Notes under the pieces: generated by a model
Told to the model about the DNA's origin: nothing
The model's database searches: none
What the model saw: only the letters and a program-made list of their open reading frames with translations
Assembly (NCBI RefSeq): GCF_011808225.1
Contig: NZ_SOYS01000004.1
Location: forward strand, 1 to 64,000
DNA from: Cedecea colo
Lineage (GTDB): Bacteria > Pseudomonadota > Gammaproteobacteria > Enterobacterales > Enterobacteriaceae
DNA: 64,000 nucleotides
Direction of reading: 5' to 3'
Position numbers and translations under genes: made by a program
In this document: positions 53,191 through 63,763 of the stretch, piece after piece
Layout: each line of letters opens with the position of its first letter
Position numbering within the stretch: the first letter of the stretch is position 1

Positions 53191-53280
53191 ACTGACAAAG
53201 AAGAAAAAAGCGTCGTTTTTCCTTCTTTGTGGTTACCAGCCGAAAATCAACAGGTTGATTTTCCTGATTTTCGCATAAGG
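53191..53280. repeat. Intergenic double-hairpin repeat, copy C (shortened)
   Basis: Contains hairpin 1 (CAAAGAAGAAAAAAGCG paired with CGTTTTTCCTTCTTTG) and hairpin 2 GAAAATCAA / TTGATTTTC, with GTGGTTACCAGCC between, as in copy A. The right part after the second hairpin is mostly missing and no duplicate terminator is seen. It ends at the fhuA stop codon. Located inside an operon rather than between convergent genes. Confidence 0.8.
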
Positions 53281-55461
53281 TTAGAAGCGGAAGGTTGCGG
53301 TGGCAACCACCTGTCGTTCTGCGCCCCAGAAACAACCGTAGGTCTGGAAGCAACTGGCAACATATTCACGATCGAGCAGGTTGTTGACGTTTACCGCAAT
53401 GCTGGAACCGTTCAGACCGAAACGACCCAGGTCATACTTGACCACGGCGTCCATCACAGCAGCGCTGCCGACTTCGAAGGAGTTCACCGGATCGCCATAG
53501 CTTTTGCCAATGAAACGACCACCCGTGCCCAGCGTCAGACCGCTCAGCGCACCTTCGTTAAAGGTGTAATCACCCCACAGGGAAGCCATATGCTCTGGCA
53601 CCTGCTCTGGCGTGTTGCCTTTCAGCGTGGTGTCTTTGGTGTATTCCGCATCGGTATAGGTGTAAGAAGCGGTTACGTTGATATTGGCGTTAAGGGCCGC
53701 TTTTGCTTCCAGTTCTACGCCACGGGCGCGAATTTCGCCGCCCTGCATTGATGCAAAATTATGCGAAGCGTCTGGATCGGACATTAAGTTGTCGCTTTTC
53801 GTTAACTGATAAACCGCACCAGTAATAACAACAGGCATGTCCTTCGGCACATATTTTACGCCAGCTTCATATTGACGTCCTTTGGACGGCTTGAAAGTGT
53901 TGCCGTAAAAATCCGCACCGGAGTTAGGTTCGAAAGATTCGCTATAGCTGATATATGGCGATACACCGTTATCAAACAGGTAGTTCAGACCGGCACGACC
54001 GGTGAATTGATGATCGTCACGCTCGGTGTAGTTCACCTGCTGATAAGAACGGGTTGACTGTGTCAACCAGTCATAACGGCCGCCAAGAGTCAGCACGAAC
54101 TTATTCCACTCGGCCTGGTCCTGAACATAGAGACCGGTTTGTTTCTGTTTGTTTTGCTGATACGGAGCGGCGCTGCCGAAATCATAATCGCCGTACACCG
54201 GATCATAAAGATTCAGATCCTCAGCCGCCTGGTAACCAAAACTAGCGTTCACATCGTTGCGCATCTGCTGGAAATCAACGCCGGTCAACAGCGTATGTTC
54301 AACCGCAGAGGTCGCAAATTTGCTTTCTAATTGTGTATCAACAGCAAAGTTATGCAGCTTTTCGTTATCGACTACGGTGCTACGTTTGAGCATATAGCCG
54401 TTAGCAGGATCGACGCCTACGCCATAAACGCTTTTCTGCGAGGTTTTAGACTCAACATAACGCAGATTTTGACGCACGGTAAAAGTGTCATTAAAGCCGT
54501 GTTCGAAACTATATCCAACCAGCTTATGGGACAGGGAATAGGTGTTATTATTGGCGCCTTCGTTGAAGTCGGTTCCCAGACGCTTGCCGTTTGGCAGCGG
54601 CTCTACGGTCCCTTCTTTCGGCAGCCAGCCATAATAGCCGGTTTCTGGCGTATCCTGCAGATTGGCCAGGAAGGTGAAGTTAGTCTTATCATCAGGACGC
54701 CATGAGAAAGATGGCGCAATCGCGTAGCGTTTCTGTTTAGAGATTCGCTGTTGCTCATCGCTGGAGCGGGCCACGCCGGTCAAACGATAAGAATAAACGC
54801 CAGCGTCATCCAGCGCATCGCTAAAGTCGAAGCCCGTCTGGTACAGATTGTCGGTGCCCATTTTGAACTGTACTTCACGCAGCGGCTCGGTAGTCGGGCG
54901 TTTGCTGACCATGGTGATAATGCCACCAGGGCTGCTTTTCCCGTACAGTACGGAGGTCGGGCCACGCATCAATTCGACGCGTTCCAGCATATAAGGATCG
55001 ATAAGAACTTCGTTGTAAAAATCACCCTGTAACTTCAGCCCATCCAGATAGTTGTTCTGGTTAACAGAACCGAAACCACGAATTTTAACCGCGTCATAGG
55101 TATTGGATGCACCGCGAGTTGAAACCGTAATACCCGGCGTGTAGCCCAGAGCTTCCTTCACGGACTCTGGTTGGTGCGTATCCATCTCTTCACGCGTAAC
55201 CACAGAAACAGACTGCGGCGTCTTTTCAATTGGCGTATCAGTTTTGGTTGCGGTGGCGGTCCGTTTGGCCGCAATCGTCGGAGCCGGTCCCCATGCGCTT
55301 TCCTGAGGAGCTGCGGCAGAAACGGTAATAGTATCTTCTTTAGTGCTGGTGCCGTCAGCTGCAAATGCCGTACCGCTAACGCCGTTCACGGCGGCGGCAA
55401 CAAACAGGGCAAGTTTGCAAAGGGAGATATTGGCTGGCAGGCCTTGATATGAACGCGCCAT
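53281..55461 (-). CDS. fhuA: Ferrichrome outer-membrane receptor FhuA
   Basis: TonB-dependent receptor for ferrichrome; also the binding site of several phages and colicin M in E. coli. 726 residues: signal peptide (about 34), TonB box in EDTITVSAA, plug domain (about 50-195), then a 22-strand barrel ending ATATFRF. Conserved disulfide cysteines at the C-terminus are in VASCFQTYGCFWG. Loop L4 around V348 lacks the two cysteines and about a dozen residues present in K-12. First gene of fhuACDB, with a Fur site upstream. Confidence 0.96.
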   Translation of the reverse strand: MARSYQGLPANISLCKLALFVAAAVNGVSGTAFAADGTSTKEDTITVSAAAPQESAWGPAPTIAAKRTATATKTDTPIEKTPQSVSVVTREEMDTHQPESVKEALGYTPGITVSTRGASNTYDAVKIRGFGSVNQNNYLDGLKLQGDFYNEVLIDPYMLERVELMRGPTSVLYGKSSPGGIITMVSKRPTTEPLREVQFKMGTDNLYQTGFDFSDALDDAGVYSYRLTGVARSSDEQQRISKQKRYAIAPSFSWRPDDKTNFTFLANLQDTPETGYYGWLPKEGTVEPLPNGKRLGTDFNEGANNNTYSLSHKLVGYSFEHGFNDTFTVRQNLRYVESKTSQKSVYGVGVDPANGYMLKRSTVVDNEKLHNFAVDTQLESKFATSAVEHTLLTGVDFQQMRNDVNASFGYQAAEDLNLYDPVYGDYDFGSAAPYQQNKQKQTGLYVQDQAEWNKFVLTLGGRYDWLTQSTRSYQQVNYTERDDHQFTGRAGLNYLFDNGVSPYISYSESFEPNSGADFYGNTFKPSKGRQYEAGVKYVPKDMPVVITGAVYQLTKSDNLMSDPDASHNFASMQGGEIRARGVELEAKAALNANINVTASYTYTDAEYTKDTTLKGNTPEQVPEHMASLWGDYTFNEGALSGLTLGTGGRFIGKSYGDPVNSFEVGSAAVMDAVVKYDLGRFGLNGSSIAVNVNNLLDREYVASCFQTYGCFWGAERQVVATATFRF

Positions 55462-55500
55462 AGTGGATTCTCTGCTGGAATGATGAATGATAACGTAAAC

Positions 55501-55554
55501 GATAATTATTATTATGCCCGCAGGATTTTAGACGAAACGGAATCAGCATAGCAA
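55501..55554 (-). promoter_or_regulatory. fhuA promoter and Fur box
   Basis: Minus-strand -35 TTGCTA (55554-55549), 18-bp spacer and -10 TAAAAT (55530-55525). Downstream at 55501-55513 is GATAAT-T-ATTATT, an 11/12 match to the 6-1-6 Fur box, between the promoter and the fhuA ATG. Iron repression is inferred. A GATGATAATTA at 55583-55593 may be a further Fur half site. Confidence 0.8.
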
Positions 55555-55625
55555 GCGGATCACAACCCCTACGGGGCTAAGGGATGATAATTAACCAGAG
55601 GGCCTTTCGGGGCTTAACACAAAAG

Positions 55626-55707
55626 AAAAACCCCCGTTACATGAACTCCACCTTACTTAGTTGAATGTCCAACTTTTTGGGTGCAGCTCATACATCCGGG
55701 GGTTTTA
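55626..55707 (-). terminator. mrcB terminator, split by an insertion in its loop
   Basis: Arms ACCCCCG (55630-55636) and CGGGGGT (55697-55703) are separated by 60 bases. Removing 49 bases plus one 4-base repeat leaves loop GATGTAA on the minus strand and a T-run after the stem. So this was a compact terminator of mrcB. Confidence 0.7.
55642..55690. mobile_element. 49-bp IS3/IS150-like scar or miniature element
   Basis: Starts TGAACTCCACC and ends GGGTGCAGCTCA, giving 9 of 11 matching inverted ends. The right end, TTTTTGGGTGCAGCTCA with GTCCAAC before it, resembles IS3-family (IS150 group) termini. TACA precedes (55638-55641) and follows (55691-55694) it, a 4-bp target duplication. It is too short to encode anything. 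Confidence 0.6.
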
Positions 55708-55725
55708 CGTAACCAACAACGCAGA

Positions 55726-58269
55726 TTATTTGCTGCCGAACATGTCCTTAATCCAGCCTGCCACGCCGTCGCTCTTCTCTTGCTGCTCAGGCTGCTGTTG
55801 CTGTTGTTGTTGTGGCGGCTGCTGAGGCTCGCCGGACGACTGATCGAACGGATTATTCATCTGCTGTTGCTGCAAGCTTTGCTGGCACAACGCATCCGGG
55901 TTAGTCGTCCAGACCGGCAGAGTACGCGTTGCGCCACCGGCGCATTGGAAGTTGCCCGCATCATCAATACCCATATCGACGATATCTTCCGGGGTTGTTA
56001 ACGTCAGCGGAATTGGCGTCTGGTTTGCCAGATAACGCTGATAAAGGGCCATTGCCCCGCTCGCACCGTACAGTTTGGTCGGCTGGTTGTTATCGCGACC
56101 TACCCAGGTGATGGTCACTTCTTTACCATCAATGCCCGCAAACCAGGTATCCACGTTGTTGTTCGTGGTCCCCGTTTTACCGGCCAGGTGCAGGTTAGGA
56201 TATTTGCTGCCCAGCGCTCGCCCGGTACCACGGTTTATTACCTGCTGCATGGTGTAGAGCGTCATGTACGCCGCCTGCGCAGGCACAGCCTGCTCCGCCT
56301 GCGGATAGCTCTGATACAGCACGGTGCCGTCTTCTGCAATCACCGAGCGCAGCGCAGAAAGCGTGGCGCGGTTACCGCCGCTGGCGATAGTCTGGAACGC
56401 CTGCGCGACCTGAATCGGCGTCAGGTTCAGCGCGCCCAGAATCATTGCCGGTACCGGGTTAAGCTGATCTCTCGGCACGCCCAGTTTCGTCCAGGTTTCC
56501 GTCACGGCCGGCAGGCCAAGCGCCATCCCCAGGTTTACGGTTGGCACGTTCATAGAACGGGTTAGCGCATCTACCAGCATGACCTGGCCGCTAAAGCGGC
56601 GATCGTCGTTTTGCGGTGACCAGACCTGGCCGTTCGGCTGGCGCAGAGAGATCGGCGCATCCGCAATCCAGGTATTCAGGCGATAGCTGTCCGGCTGGCT
56701 TAACGCCGTCAGGTAGGTCGCAGGCTTCGCCAGGGAACCGATTGAACGACGCGCCTGCATCGCACGGTTGAAACCAGCAAACTGCGTTTCCGCTCCGCCG
56801 ACCATCGCGCGCACTTCGCCGGTATACCTGTCGACAATCACCATTGCCGCTTCAAGATCTTTCAGCTTACGTGAGGCGCGCAATACCGGTACGCCTTCAC
56901 TAACCGCTTTTTCCGCCGCATCCTGCGAAACCGAGTCGAAGGTGGTGAAGATCTTCACGCCGGAGAGATCTTTTACCTTATCGCCCAGTTTCGCCTGTAG
57001 CTCGTTGCGCACCATCTGCATGAACGCAGGCTGCGGTGTAATCACTCCGCCACGTGGCTGCACGCCAAGAGGACGAGCGCTCAGCATATCGTACAGTTCC
57101 TGATCGATAACCTTCTGTTCTTGCAGCAGGCGCAGCACCAGGTTACGACGTTCAAGGGCCAGTTTCGGGTTGCGCCACGGGTTATAGATCGACGCCCCTT
57201 TCACCATGCCCACCAGCAGCGCCTGCTGATCGAGGCTCAGTTCCTCTACCGGACGGCCAAAGTAGTACAGGCTCGCCAGCGGGAAACCGCGGATTTCATT
57301 GTCACCGCTCTGGCCGAGATATACCTCGTTCAGGTACAACTCCAGAATGCGATCTTTGCCGTAGCGGGCATCCATGATCAGCGCCATGTACGCTTCGTTC
57401 GCTTTACGCCAGTAGGTTCTTTTACTGGAAAGGAACAGGTTCTTCACCAACTGCTGTGTCAGCGTACTCGCGCCCTGCACCGTGCGTCCTGCGGTGAGGT
57501 TCGCCAGCATCGCGCGGCCAATGGAGTAGAGGCTGATCCCGTCGTGTTCATAGAAGTGACGGTCTTCGGTGGCGATCAGCGTGTCGACCAACAAATCCGG
57601 GAAGCCCGTACGCGGCACAAACAGACGCTGCTCGCCGTTTGGCGATGACAGCATGGTTATCAGACGTGGATCCAGGCGGAAGAAACCGAAGCTGCGGTTG
57701 TTGTCCATGTTCTGGATCGATTCCAGACTCCCGCCATCAAACACCAGGCGGGCGCGGATCTGCCCTTCCTTGCTGTCCGGGAAATCAAACGGCCGACGGA
57801 TCATCTCGATGCTGTTGGCCTGCACGGTAAACTCGCCCGGGCGCGTCATGCGCGTGACCTGGCGATACTGCGTGGCTTCCAGCAGATTAATCATCTCTTT
57901 TTTGCTGTACGGCATGTCCGGCTCAAGGTTCACCATGCGGCCATACACCGCCGCCGGAAGCTGCCAGACTTTGCCGTCGATACGGCTGCGAATCTGCTGG
58001 TCCAGGTAGACGCCGTAAATCACAAACAGCACCACAAAGACGACAAACAGCTTCACTAAAATCCATAGCCAGCGGCGTTTCTTACGCGGCGGACGGCCGT
58101 TACCGCCCCCCTTCCCTTTACGTGGCGGCATCGGTTCCTCGTCATCGTAGTCATCAGCGTACTCGTCGTCATACTCTTCTTCCCTGAGCCGACGACGGCT
58201 TACCTTCGCTTGTGTGGGACGTTTAGGTTTTCCTTTACGTCCAATAGGTTCGCGGTCATTCCCCGCCAT
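55726..58269 (-). CDS. mrcB: Bifunctional penicillin-binding protein 1B
   Basis: Class A PBP that polymerises and crosslinks peptidoglycan. 847 residues from the ATG at 58269 (GGAG upstream). Order: charged cytoplasmic tail (1-60), transmembrane helix (about 65-87), UB2H domain, GT51 domain with [12 protein letters not shown], then transpeptidase with SLAK, SMN and KTGTT. The C-terminal tail has a glutamine-rich stretch. A longer reading upstream (to 58410) has no conserved sequence. The terminator downstream is interrupted. Confidence 0.97.
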   Translation of the reverse strand: MAGNDREPIGRKGKPKRPTQAKVSRRRLREEEYDDEYADDYDDEEPMPPRKGKGGGNGRPPRKKRRWLWILVKLFVVFVVLFVIYGVYLDQQIRSRIDGKVWQLPAAVYGRMVNLEPDMPYSKKEMINLLEATQYRQVTRMTRPGEFTVQANSIEMIRRPFDFPDSKEGQIRARLVFDGGSLESIQNMDNNRSFGFFRLDPRLITMLSSPNGEQRLFVPRTGFPDLLVDTLIATEDRHFYEHDGISLYSIGRAMLANLTAGRTVQGASTLTQQLVKNLFLSSKRTYWRKANEAYMALIMDARYGKDRILELYLNEVYLGQSGDNEIRGFPLASLYYFGRPVEELSLDQQALLVGMVKGASIYNPWRNPKLALERRNLVLRLLQEQKVIDQELYDMLSARPLGVQPRGGVITPQPAFMQMVRNELQAKLGDKVKDLSGVKIFTTFDSVSQDAAEKAVSEGVPVLRASRKLKDLEAAMVIVDRYTGEVRAMVGGAETQFAGFNRAMQARRSIGSLAKPATYLTALSQPDSYRLNTWIADAPISLRQPNGQVWSPQNDDRRFSGQVMLVDALTRSMNVPTVNLGMALGLPAVTETWTKLGVPRDQLNPVPAMILGALNLTPIQVAQAFQTIASGGNRATLSALRSVIAEDGTVLYQSYPQAEQAVPAQAAYMTLYTMQQVINRGTGRALGSKYPNLHLAGKTGTTNNNVDTWFAGIDGKEVTITWVGRDNNQPTKLYGASGAMALYQRYLANQTPIPLTLTTPEDIVDMGIDDAGNFQCAGGATRTLPVWTTNPDALCQQSLQQQQMNNPFDQSSGEPQQPPQQQQQQQPEQQEKSDGVAGWIKDMFGSK

Positions 58270-58311
58270 TGCTTTCTCCACCAAAAATGAGGCGCACGGC
58301 CTGATTCTCCT

Positions 58312-58334
58312 TTCTTCCGCCGATGACGGAAGAA
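58312..58334. other. Hairpin in the hrpB-mrcB gap
   Basis: TTCTTCCG (58312-58319) / CGGAAGAA (58327-58334) with a 7-base loop, just upstream of the mrcB start. No T-run; possible leader structure for mrcB. Confidence 0.45.
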
Positions 58335-58348
58335 GAAATCTCTCAAAG

Positions 58349-60781
58349 TCACTGATACTTTTTGGTACGCCGCGTCGGCAGCGCCGTTGCCGGCGAGTCC
58401 GGCCAGACATGCTTCGGATAACGTCCCTTCATCTCTTTTTGCACCTCCCGGTACGCCCCGTTCCAGAAGGCGGTTAAATCGCGCGTAATCTGTAACGGAC
58501 GCTGGGCCGGAGAGAGCAGTTCAAGCACTAACGGCACGCGTCCCTCGGCAATTGCCGGGGTCTGCGCTTCACCAAACATTTCCTGCATGCGCACCGCCAA
58601 CACGGGCGGATTGTCTTCGTCGTAGCGGATAGCAATCTGGCTTCCGGTCGGCACAGTGTAATGAGTTGGCAGCGCACTATCCAGACGTTGACGCATGCTC
58701 CACGCCAGCAGATTCTGTAACGCCCGGTTGATATCGATATTTTTCAGCGCGCGCAGCGAGTGTACGCCAGCCATTTCCGGCAGCAGCCAGCTATTCAGAT
58801 CCCGCAGCAGCGCTTCGTCACTCACCTCTGGCCAGTTATGTTCAGGCAGCCATTTTGCCGCGCATGCCAGACGAATACGTAATTGCTGCGCCTGGGTAGA
58901 CCAGTTCAGCACGCCCAGTCCACGGTCGCGAATACCGTTTAGCATCGCCTGGTGCAGTTCATCTTCAGAAGGCTTTGCCAGCGGCTGGACCTTTAGCACC
59001 AGTTGTCCAATCTGCGTGCGGCGAAACGCTTTTAGCGTTCCCTGCGCTTCGTCCCATTCTACGGAGTCGCTTTGAGTCAGCAGACCAGGCACGCTTGTTA
59101 CCAACGCATCGATATCCAGCGGCAGCGCCTGAAGCATACGCGCATCAGGCGTCTGGCCGCCTTGCAAAAGCAGCGGCGCTAATAGCCATTCATAGCGGGT
59201 CAGCGCATCGTCCTGGTTTAACATTGCGCCCATGCCGTTCGCCAGCTGGTAGCGCCCATCCTGCCCGCGCCGGCGGGCGATGCGATCGGCAAAAGCCTGC
59301 GCAAGCAGCGGGCCGGCTAGGCTGATATCAACCTGCCCGCCCCGGCTGTTCAGACGTTTAAGAAGCTGGTTTGCGCGCTGCTGCCAGTTTTCATGACGAC
59401 GGCCAAACGCACTGCGCAAATCGCTCTCCTGCCCACGCGGCGGCTCTTCCAGGATGGCGACAAGGCGCGCCGCCGTTGCCTGCTCATCTGGCGTTCTGGC
59501 CGCAACCAGCATGGCGGCAAAACGCGGATCGTTGCCGAGCCGCGCCATTTTTTGTCCCGTTGGCGTCAGGCGATGTTGTTCATCCAGCGCGTTGAGCTGC
59601 CGCAGAAGCCGTTGCGCCGCGTGAAGCGTAGCCGCTGGCGGCGCATCCAGCCAGGTCAGCTGATTCGGCTCCTGACAACCCCACTGTAAAAGCTCAAGCC
59701 ACAGGCCGGAAAGATCGCTTTGCAGGATTTCGGGTTCGCTCTGCGCGGCTGCACGTTCAGCCTGTTCACTGCTGGTCAGATGTAAACAAATACCCGGCTC
59801 AAGACGCCCGGCACGCCCGGCGCGCTGGGTCATGGAAGCCTGGCTGATACGCTGCGTGACCAGCCGCGTCAGCCCGGATCGCACGTCAAAACGCGCCACA
59901 CGCTCAAGCGCGCAGTCAACGACCAGCCGGATGCCTTCAATCGTCAGGCTCGTCTCGGCGATATTGGTCGCCAGCACCACTTTACGTGTGCCGTTCGCTG
60001 CCGGGAGAATGGCTTTACGCTGCTCGCTGAGCGACAAAGCGCCGTATAACGGGCAAAGCTGCACGTCGCTCGCTACACGTTCCAGAAGCTGTTCCTGCAC
60101 GCGCTGAATTTCTCCCACGCCCGGCAGGAACAAAAGCAGCGAGCCTGTTTCTTCGCGCAGCAGGTTCGCCACGGCAATGGCAACGGCTTCGTCGAAACGC
60201 TGGTGTGCGGCAAGCGGGCTGTAGCGGCGTTCCACCGGATAAGCTCGTCCTTGCGAGCTAATCACCGGCGCATCGGGGAGGCACCGTTGCAGGCGCTGAT
60301 TATCAAGCGTTGCCGACATGATCAGCAGCTTAAGATCGTCACGCAATCCCTGCTGTACATCGAGCAGCAGCGCTAAAGCCAGATCGGCCTGCAGGCTGCG
60401 CTCATGGAATTCATCGAGGATCACCAGCGCAATGCCGTTAAGTTCGGGATCCTGCTGAATCATACGAGTCAGGATCCCTTCGGTCACCACCTCAAGCCGG
60501 GTATCCGGCCCGACGCAGGTTTCGGCGCGCATGCGATAGCCAACGGTTTCTCCGGTTTGCTCACCGAGTAATTCTGCCAGCCTCTGCGCGACGTTACGCG
60601 CCGCAAGGCGACGCGGTTCCAGCAGCAAAATGCGCCCGTTTATCACACCGGATTTAAAAATCTGCAGCGGCAGCCAGGTGGATTTGCCCGCACCGGTAGG
60701 CGCGTTGAGCAGCACTTGCGGCGAGTGTTTAAGCGCGTGAAGAACATCGGGTAACACCGCAGCGACCGGTAATGACGACAC
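58349..60781 (-). CDS. hrpB: ATP-dependent RNA helicase-like protein HrpB
   Basis: DEAH/RHA-type helicase of unclear role. The start is GTG at 60781, after TTTGGAG; it gives 810 residues, near the 809 of E. coli. Motif [10 protein letters not shown] is at 27-35, motif II is DEFH, SAT (MSATLDN) and QRAGRAGR (motif VI) follow, then the HrpB C-terminal domain ending in PTRRTKKYQ. Divergent from thpR. Confidence 0.95.
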   Translation of the reverse strand: MSSLPVAAVLPDVLHALKHSPQVLLNAPTGAGKSTWLPLQIFKSGVINGRILLLEPRRLAARNVAQRLAELLGEQTGETVGYRMRAETCVGPDTRLEVVTEGILTRMIQQDPELNGIALVILDEFHERSLQADLALALLLDVQQGLRDDLKLLIMSATLDNQRLQRCLPDAPVISSQGRAYPVERRYSPLAAHQRFDEAVAIAVANLLREETGSLLLFLPGVGEIQRVQEQLLERVASDVQLCPLYGALSLSEQRKAILPAANGTRKVVLATNIAETSLTIEGIRLVVDCALERVARFDVRSGLTRLVTQRISQASMTQRAGRAGRLEPGICLHLTSSEQAERAAAQSEPEILQSDLSGLWLELLQWGCQEPNQLTWLDAPPAATLHAAQRLLRQLNALDEQHRLTPTGQKMARLGNDPRFAAMLVAARTPDEQATAARLVAILEEPPRGQESDLRSAFGRRHENWQQRANQLLKRLNSRGGQVDISLAGPLLAQAFADRIARRRGQDGRYQLANGMGAMLNQDDALTRYEWLLAPLLLQGGQTPDARMLQALPLDIDALVTSVPGLLTQSDSVEWDEAQGTLKAFRRTQIGQLVLKVQPLAKPSEDELHQAMLNGIRDRGLGVLNWSTQAQQLRIRLACAAKWLPEHNWPEVSDEALLRDLNSWLLPEMAGVHSLRALKNIDINRALQNLLAWSMRQRLDSALPTHYTVPTGSQIAIRYDEDNPPVLAVRMQEMFGEAQTPAIAEGRVPLVLELLSPAQRPLQITRDLTAFWNGAYREVQKEMKGRYPKHVWPDSPATALPTRRTKKYQ

Positions 60782-60797
60782 AAACAGCTCCAAAGAG

Positions 60798-60826
60798 TTA
60801 ACATACGCAGTCGCGCATTGTAGCAT
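60798..60826 (+). promoter_or_regulatory. Candidate thpR-sfsA promoter
   Basis: TTAACA (60798-60803), 17-bp spacer, TAGCAT (60821-60826), 28 bases before the thpR ATG. Confidence 0.5.
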
Positions 60827-60854
60827 CCCGCAAAACCTTAACCGAGAGACAACT

Positions 60855-61394
60855 ATGGCCGACACTCGCCGACTGTTCTTTGCCCTCGATATGCCTACCG
60901 AGGTGCAGCAGCAGATTATTCACTGGCGCGCCGAAAATTTTCCTGCCGATGCCGGTCGGCCCATCGCGGCGGCTAATCTGCATCTGACGCTCGCCTTTCT
61001 GGGCGACGTGAGCGCCGAAAAGCAAAAAGCGCTCAGCCAGCTTGCCGGACGTATTCAGCAGCCCGGTTTTACGCTGACGCTGGATGATGCGGGGCTTTGG
61101 GTTCGTTCACGCGTTGTCTGGCTTGGCCCGCGCCATGCGTCGCTCGGTCTGATCCAACTGGCCAATATGTTGCGCGCCCAGGCGGCGCGAAATGGCTGTT
61201 ACCAAAGCCCACAGCCTTATCATCCGCATGTCACGCTCTATCGCAACGTGATCCAGTCCGTCGCCATCCCACCGCCCAACTTTCGCTGGCAGTTTAAAGT
61301 CGAAGCGTTTGTGCTTTACGAGTCCGTTTTCGCCCAGGGACGTACCCGCTACCGGCCGCTGGAGCGCTGGCAACTAAATAATAAGGAAGAGTAG
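60855..61394 (+). CDS. thpR: RNA 2',3'-cyclic phosphodiesterase
   Basis: 2H phosphoesterase (formerly ligT); also ligates tRNA halves in vitro. 179 residues with the two catalytic HXTX motifs, HLTL from H43 and HVTL from H125, spaced as in the family. Three residues longer than E. coli. Its stop abuts the sfsA ATG, so the two are likely coupled. Confidence 0.95.
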   Translation: MADTRRLFFALDMPTEVQQQIIHWRAENFPADAGRPIAAANLHLTLAFLGDVSAEKQKALSQLAGRIQQPGFTLTLDDAGLWVRSRVVWLGPRHASLGLIQLANMLRAQAARNGCYQSPQPYHPHVTLYRNVIQSVAIPPPNFRWQFKVEAFVLYESVFAQGRTRYRPLERWQLNNKEE

Positions 61395-62099
61395 ATGGAA
61401 TTTTCCCCGGCGCTACAGCCCGCCACGCTGGTTAAGCGTTACAAACGCTTTCTGGCCGATGTCATCACCCCCACGGGTGAACTACTGACGCTTCACTGTC
61501 CAAATACCGGCGCTATGACCGGATGCGCAACGCCTGGCGATACCGTCTGGTATTCAACGTCGGCAAATTTAAAGCGTAAATATGCCCATACGTGGGAATT
61601 AACGCAGACGCCAGGCGGCGACTTTATTTGTGTGAATACGTTGCAGGCAAATAACGTTGTGAAGGAGGCGCTGAGGGAAAATCTGCTGCCGGAATTAAGC
61701 GGTTACACAAAAATCCTCAGCGAAGTGAAGTACGGGGCAGAACGCAGCCGCATCGACTTTATGCTACAGGCGGATAACAAAGTTAACTGCTATATTGAAG
61801 TGAAATCAGTCACGTTATCCGAACAGGGAAGCGGCTTTTTCCCGGATGCCGTCAGCCTTCGCGGGCAGAAGCATCTGCGGGAATTGATGAGCGTGGTTAT
61901 GCAAGGAGAGCGCGCAGTGCTGCTGTTTGCGGTATTACACTCCGCCATCACTCGTGTCTCACCGGCACGCCACATCGACGCAAAATATGCGCAACTTTTA
62001 TGCGAGGCGCAGGAATGCGGAGTAGAAATAATTGCCTGGCGGGCAGAACTTTCTGCCGCAGGGCTGACTCTAACTTCGCCGTTGCCTGTCTGTTTATAA
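61395..62099 (+). CDS. sfsA: Sugar fermentation stimulation protein SfsA
   Basis: Conserved protein linked to maltose metabolism in E. coli by overexpression; family structure suggests a nuclease-like fold with OB-type N-terminal part. 234 residues (E. coli 234). Conserved [11 protein letters not shown] and [11 protein letters not shown]...[13 protein letters not shown] blocks are present. Starts immediately after thpR; function in vivo remains uncertain. Confidence 0.93.
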   Translation: MEFSPALQPATLVKRYKRFLADVITPTGELLTLHCPNTGAMTGCATPGDTVWYSTSANLKRKYAHTWELTQTPGGDFICVNTLQANNVVKEALRENLLPELSGYTKILSEVKYGAERSRIDFMLQADNKVNCYIEVKSVTLSEQGSGFFPDAVSLRGQKHLRELMSVVMQGERAVLLFAVLHSAITRVSPARHIDAKYAQLLCEAQECGVEIIAWRAELSAAGLTLTSPLPVCL

Positions 62100-62199
62100 C
62101 GTTTCATTTATAAAGAGCAGTTAACGTATTGTATGTTTTGTGTTCCGGTCGCTCGCGTAAATACGCTTTTCTTCACAGGGTTGTCAAGAGAGGAATTTA

Positions 62200-62205
62200 T
62201 ATAAT
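62200..62205 (+). promoter_or_regulatory. Candidate -10 of the dksA promoter
   Basis: A consensus TATAAT lies in the 191-base sfsA-dksA gap. TTGTCA at 62181-62186 is only 13 bases upstream, too close for a standard -35, so the true -35 is unclear. A short hairpin CCCC/GGGG (about 62248-62261) lies in the leader. Confidence 0.4.
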
Positions 62206-62290
62206 TGCCATCCTGAAAAGCATCTGCTATTTATAGCGGCCTGATTTTCCCCCGACAGGGGACCGATAGTGCGTGTTAAGGAGAAGCAAC

Positions 62291-62746
62291 ATGCAAGAAG
62301 GGCAAAAGCGTAAAACATCGTCCCTGAGTATCCTCGCCATCGCTGGGGTGGAGCCATACCAGGAGAAAGCGGGCGAAGAATACATGAACGAAGCCCAGCT
62401 GTCGCACTTCAGGCGTATACTTGAAGCCTGGCGTAACCAACTTATGGACGAAGTTGATCGCACCGTCACGCATATGCAGGATGAAGCTGCTAACTTCCCG
62501 GACCCGGTAGACCGTGCCGCCCAGGAAGAAGAGTTCAGCCTGGAGCTGCGCAACCGCGATCGCGAACGTAAGCTGATCAAGAAGATCGAGAAGACGCTTA
62601 AGAAAGTAGAAGACGAAGATTTCGGCTACTGCGAATCTTGCGGCGTTGAAATTGGTATTCGTCGCCTTGAAGCTCGTCCGACGGCTGATTTGTGTATCGA
62701 CTGCAAAACGTTGGCAGAAATTCGCGAAAAACAGATGGCCGGCTAA
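62291..62746 (+). CDS. dksA: RNA polymerase-binding transcription factor DksA
   Basis: Works with ppGpp in RNA polymerase to repress rRNA and activate amino acid promoters. 151 residues from the ATG at 62291 after AAGGAG. Coiled coil with D71 and D74 at its tip, and a four-cysteine zinc site C114, C117, C135, C138. The rrn P1 at the other end of the window is a classical target of this factor. Confidence 0.97.
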   Translation: MQEGQKRKTSSLSILAIAGVEPYQEKAGEEYMNEAQLSHFRRILEAWRNQLMDEVDRTVTHMQDEAANFPDPVDRAAQEEEFSLELRNRDRERKLIKKIEKTLKKVEDEDFGYCESCGVEIGIRRLEARPTADLCIDCKTLAEIREKQMAG

Positions 62747-62770
62747 ACGGCCCGCAATTTCACCACTTTC

Positions 62771-62795
62771 AAAGGCGGGAGACTCTCCCGCCTTA
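62771..62795 (+). terminator. Terminator or attenuator between dksA and gluQ
   Basis: AAGGCGGGAGA / TCTCCCGCCTT, 11-bp perfect stem around one base C, followed by a weak T-run (ACTTATTT). It lies 15 bases before gluQ, so read-through may feed gluQ. Confidence 0.75.
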
Positions 62796-62810
62796 CTTAT
62801 TTGTAGGCTC

Positions 62811-63707
62811 ATGACAGCTCCTCACTACATCGGGCGCTTTGCCCCCTCGCCTTCCGGCGAGCTCCATTTCGGCTCGCTGATTGCCGCCCTTGGCAGCTAT
62901 TTGCAGGCACGTGCGAATCAGGGCCAGTGGCTGGTCCGCATCGAAGATATCGATCCTCCCCGCGAAGTACCCGGCGCCGCTGAGACGATTTTGCGTCAGC
63001 TTGACCATTACGGCCTGCGCTGGGATGGCGAAGTGCTGTGGCAGTCCGCGCGCCATGAAGCCTACCGCGAAGCGCTGGCCTGGCTGCGTCAGCACGGCTT
63101 AAGCTATTACTGCACCTGTACCCGCAGCCGCATTCAGCAGATCGGCGGTTTTTACGACGGCCATTGTCGGACGTTAAACCAGGGGCCAGACAACGCGGCG
63201 ATGCGCCTGGTGCAACAGCATCCGGTATTAAGTTTTGAGGATCGCCTGCGCGGCAGGTTAGTGGCCGACGAGCATCTTGCGCGGGAAGATTTTATTATCC
63301 ACCGCCGCGACGGGCTGTTTGCCTATAACCTCGCCGTGGTGGTTGATGATAATTACCAGGGCGTGACCGAAATCGTGCGCGGCGCCGATTTAATCGAACC
63401 GACCGTAAGACAAATTTCGCTTTATCAGCAGCTTGGCTTTCGGGTACCGGATTACGTTCATCTGCCTTTAGCGCTAAACGGTCAGGGGAATAAATTATCC
63501 AAGCAAAACCATGCGCCCGCGCTGCCGCAGGGCGATCCACGCCCGGTATTGGCTGCCGCTTTAACCTTCTTAAACCAGCCGGTTATTTCCCACTGGCGGG
63601 ATCTTACCCTTGAGGATCTGCTAAGCGAAGCGGTGGAAAAGTGGGCGCTGGCCAACGTTCCATTACATGCATCCATGAATACAGCATTCTCAAATGCCCC
63701 ACACTGA
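62811..63707 (+). CDS. gluQ: Glutamyl-Q tRNA(Asp) synthetase
   Basis: GluRS-like enzyme without anticodon domain, attaching glutamate to queuosine 34 of tRNA-Asp. 298 residues; HFGS (19-22, HIGH-type) and KLSKQ (KMSKS-type) motifs are present, as is the cysteine zinc group [12 protein letters not shown]...GHC. Frame is open upstream across the dksA end, but the ATG at 62811 fits the family start. In K-12 it lies between dksA and pcnB, as here. Confidence 0.95.
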   Translation: MTAPHYIGRFAPSPSGELHFGSLIAALGSYLQARANQGQWLVRIEDIDPPREVPGAAETILRQLDHYGLRWDGEVLWQSARHEAYREALAWLRQHGLSYYCTCTRSRIQQIGGFYDGHCRTLNQGPDNAAMRLVQQHPVLSFEDRLRGRLVADEHLAREDFIIHRRDGLFAYNLAVVVDDNYQGVTEIVRGADLIEPTVRQISLYQQLGFRVPDYVHLPLALNGQGNKLSKQNHAPALPQGDPRPVLAAALTFLNQPVISHWRDLTLEDLLSEAVEKWALANVPLHASMNTAFSNAPH

Positions 63708-63763
63708 GCTATGATTAGCCGCTGTTTTTTTTGTCCCTATGATTGACACTGCCGAGGTGGACC

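Noticed and set aside
53032-53751. 239-codon plus-strand frame across fhuC-fhuA
   Set aside because: It crosses repeat copy C and is antisense to fhuA; no ribosome site.
55798-55860. Unstable CAG-type repeat in mrcB
   Set aside because: The Q-rich tail is encoded by mixed CAA/CAG and CCG codons and is also present in E. coli PBP1B, so it is a normal feature of the family.
62100-62290. Possible riboswitch or small RNA before dksA
   Set aside because: Only a -10-like box and a short CCCC/GGGG hairpin are visible; no known riboswitch pattern.
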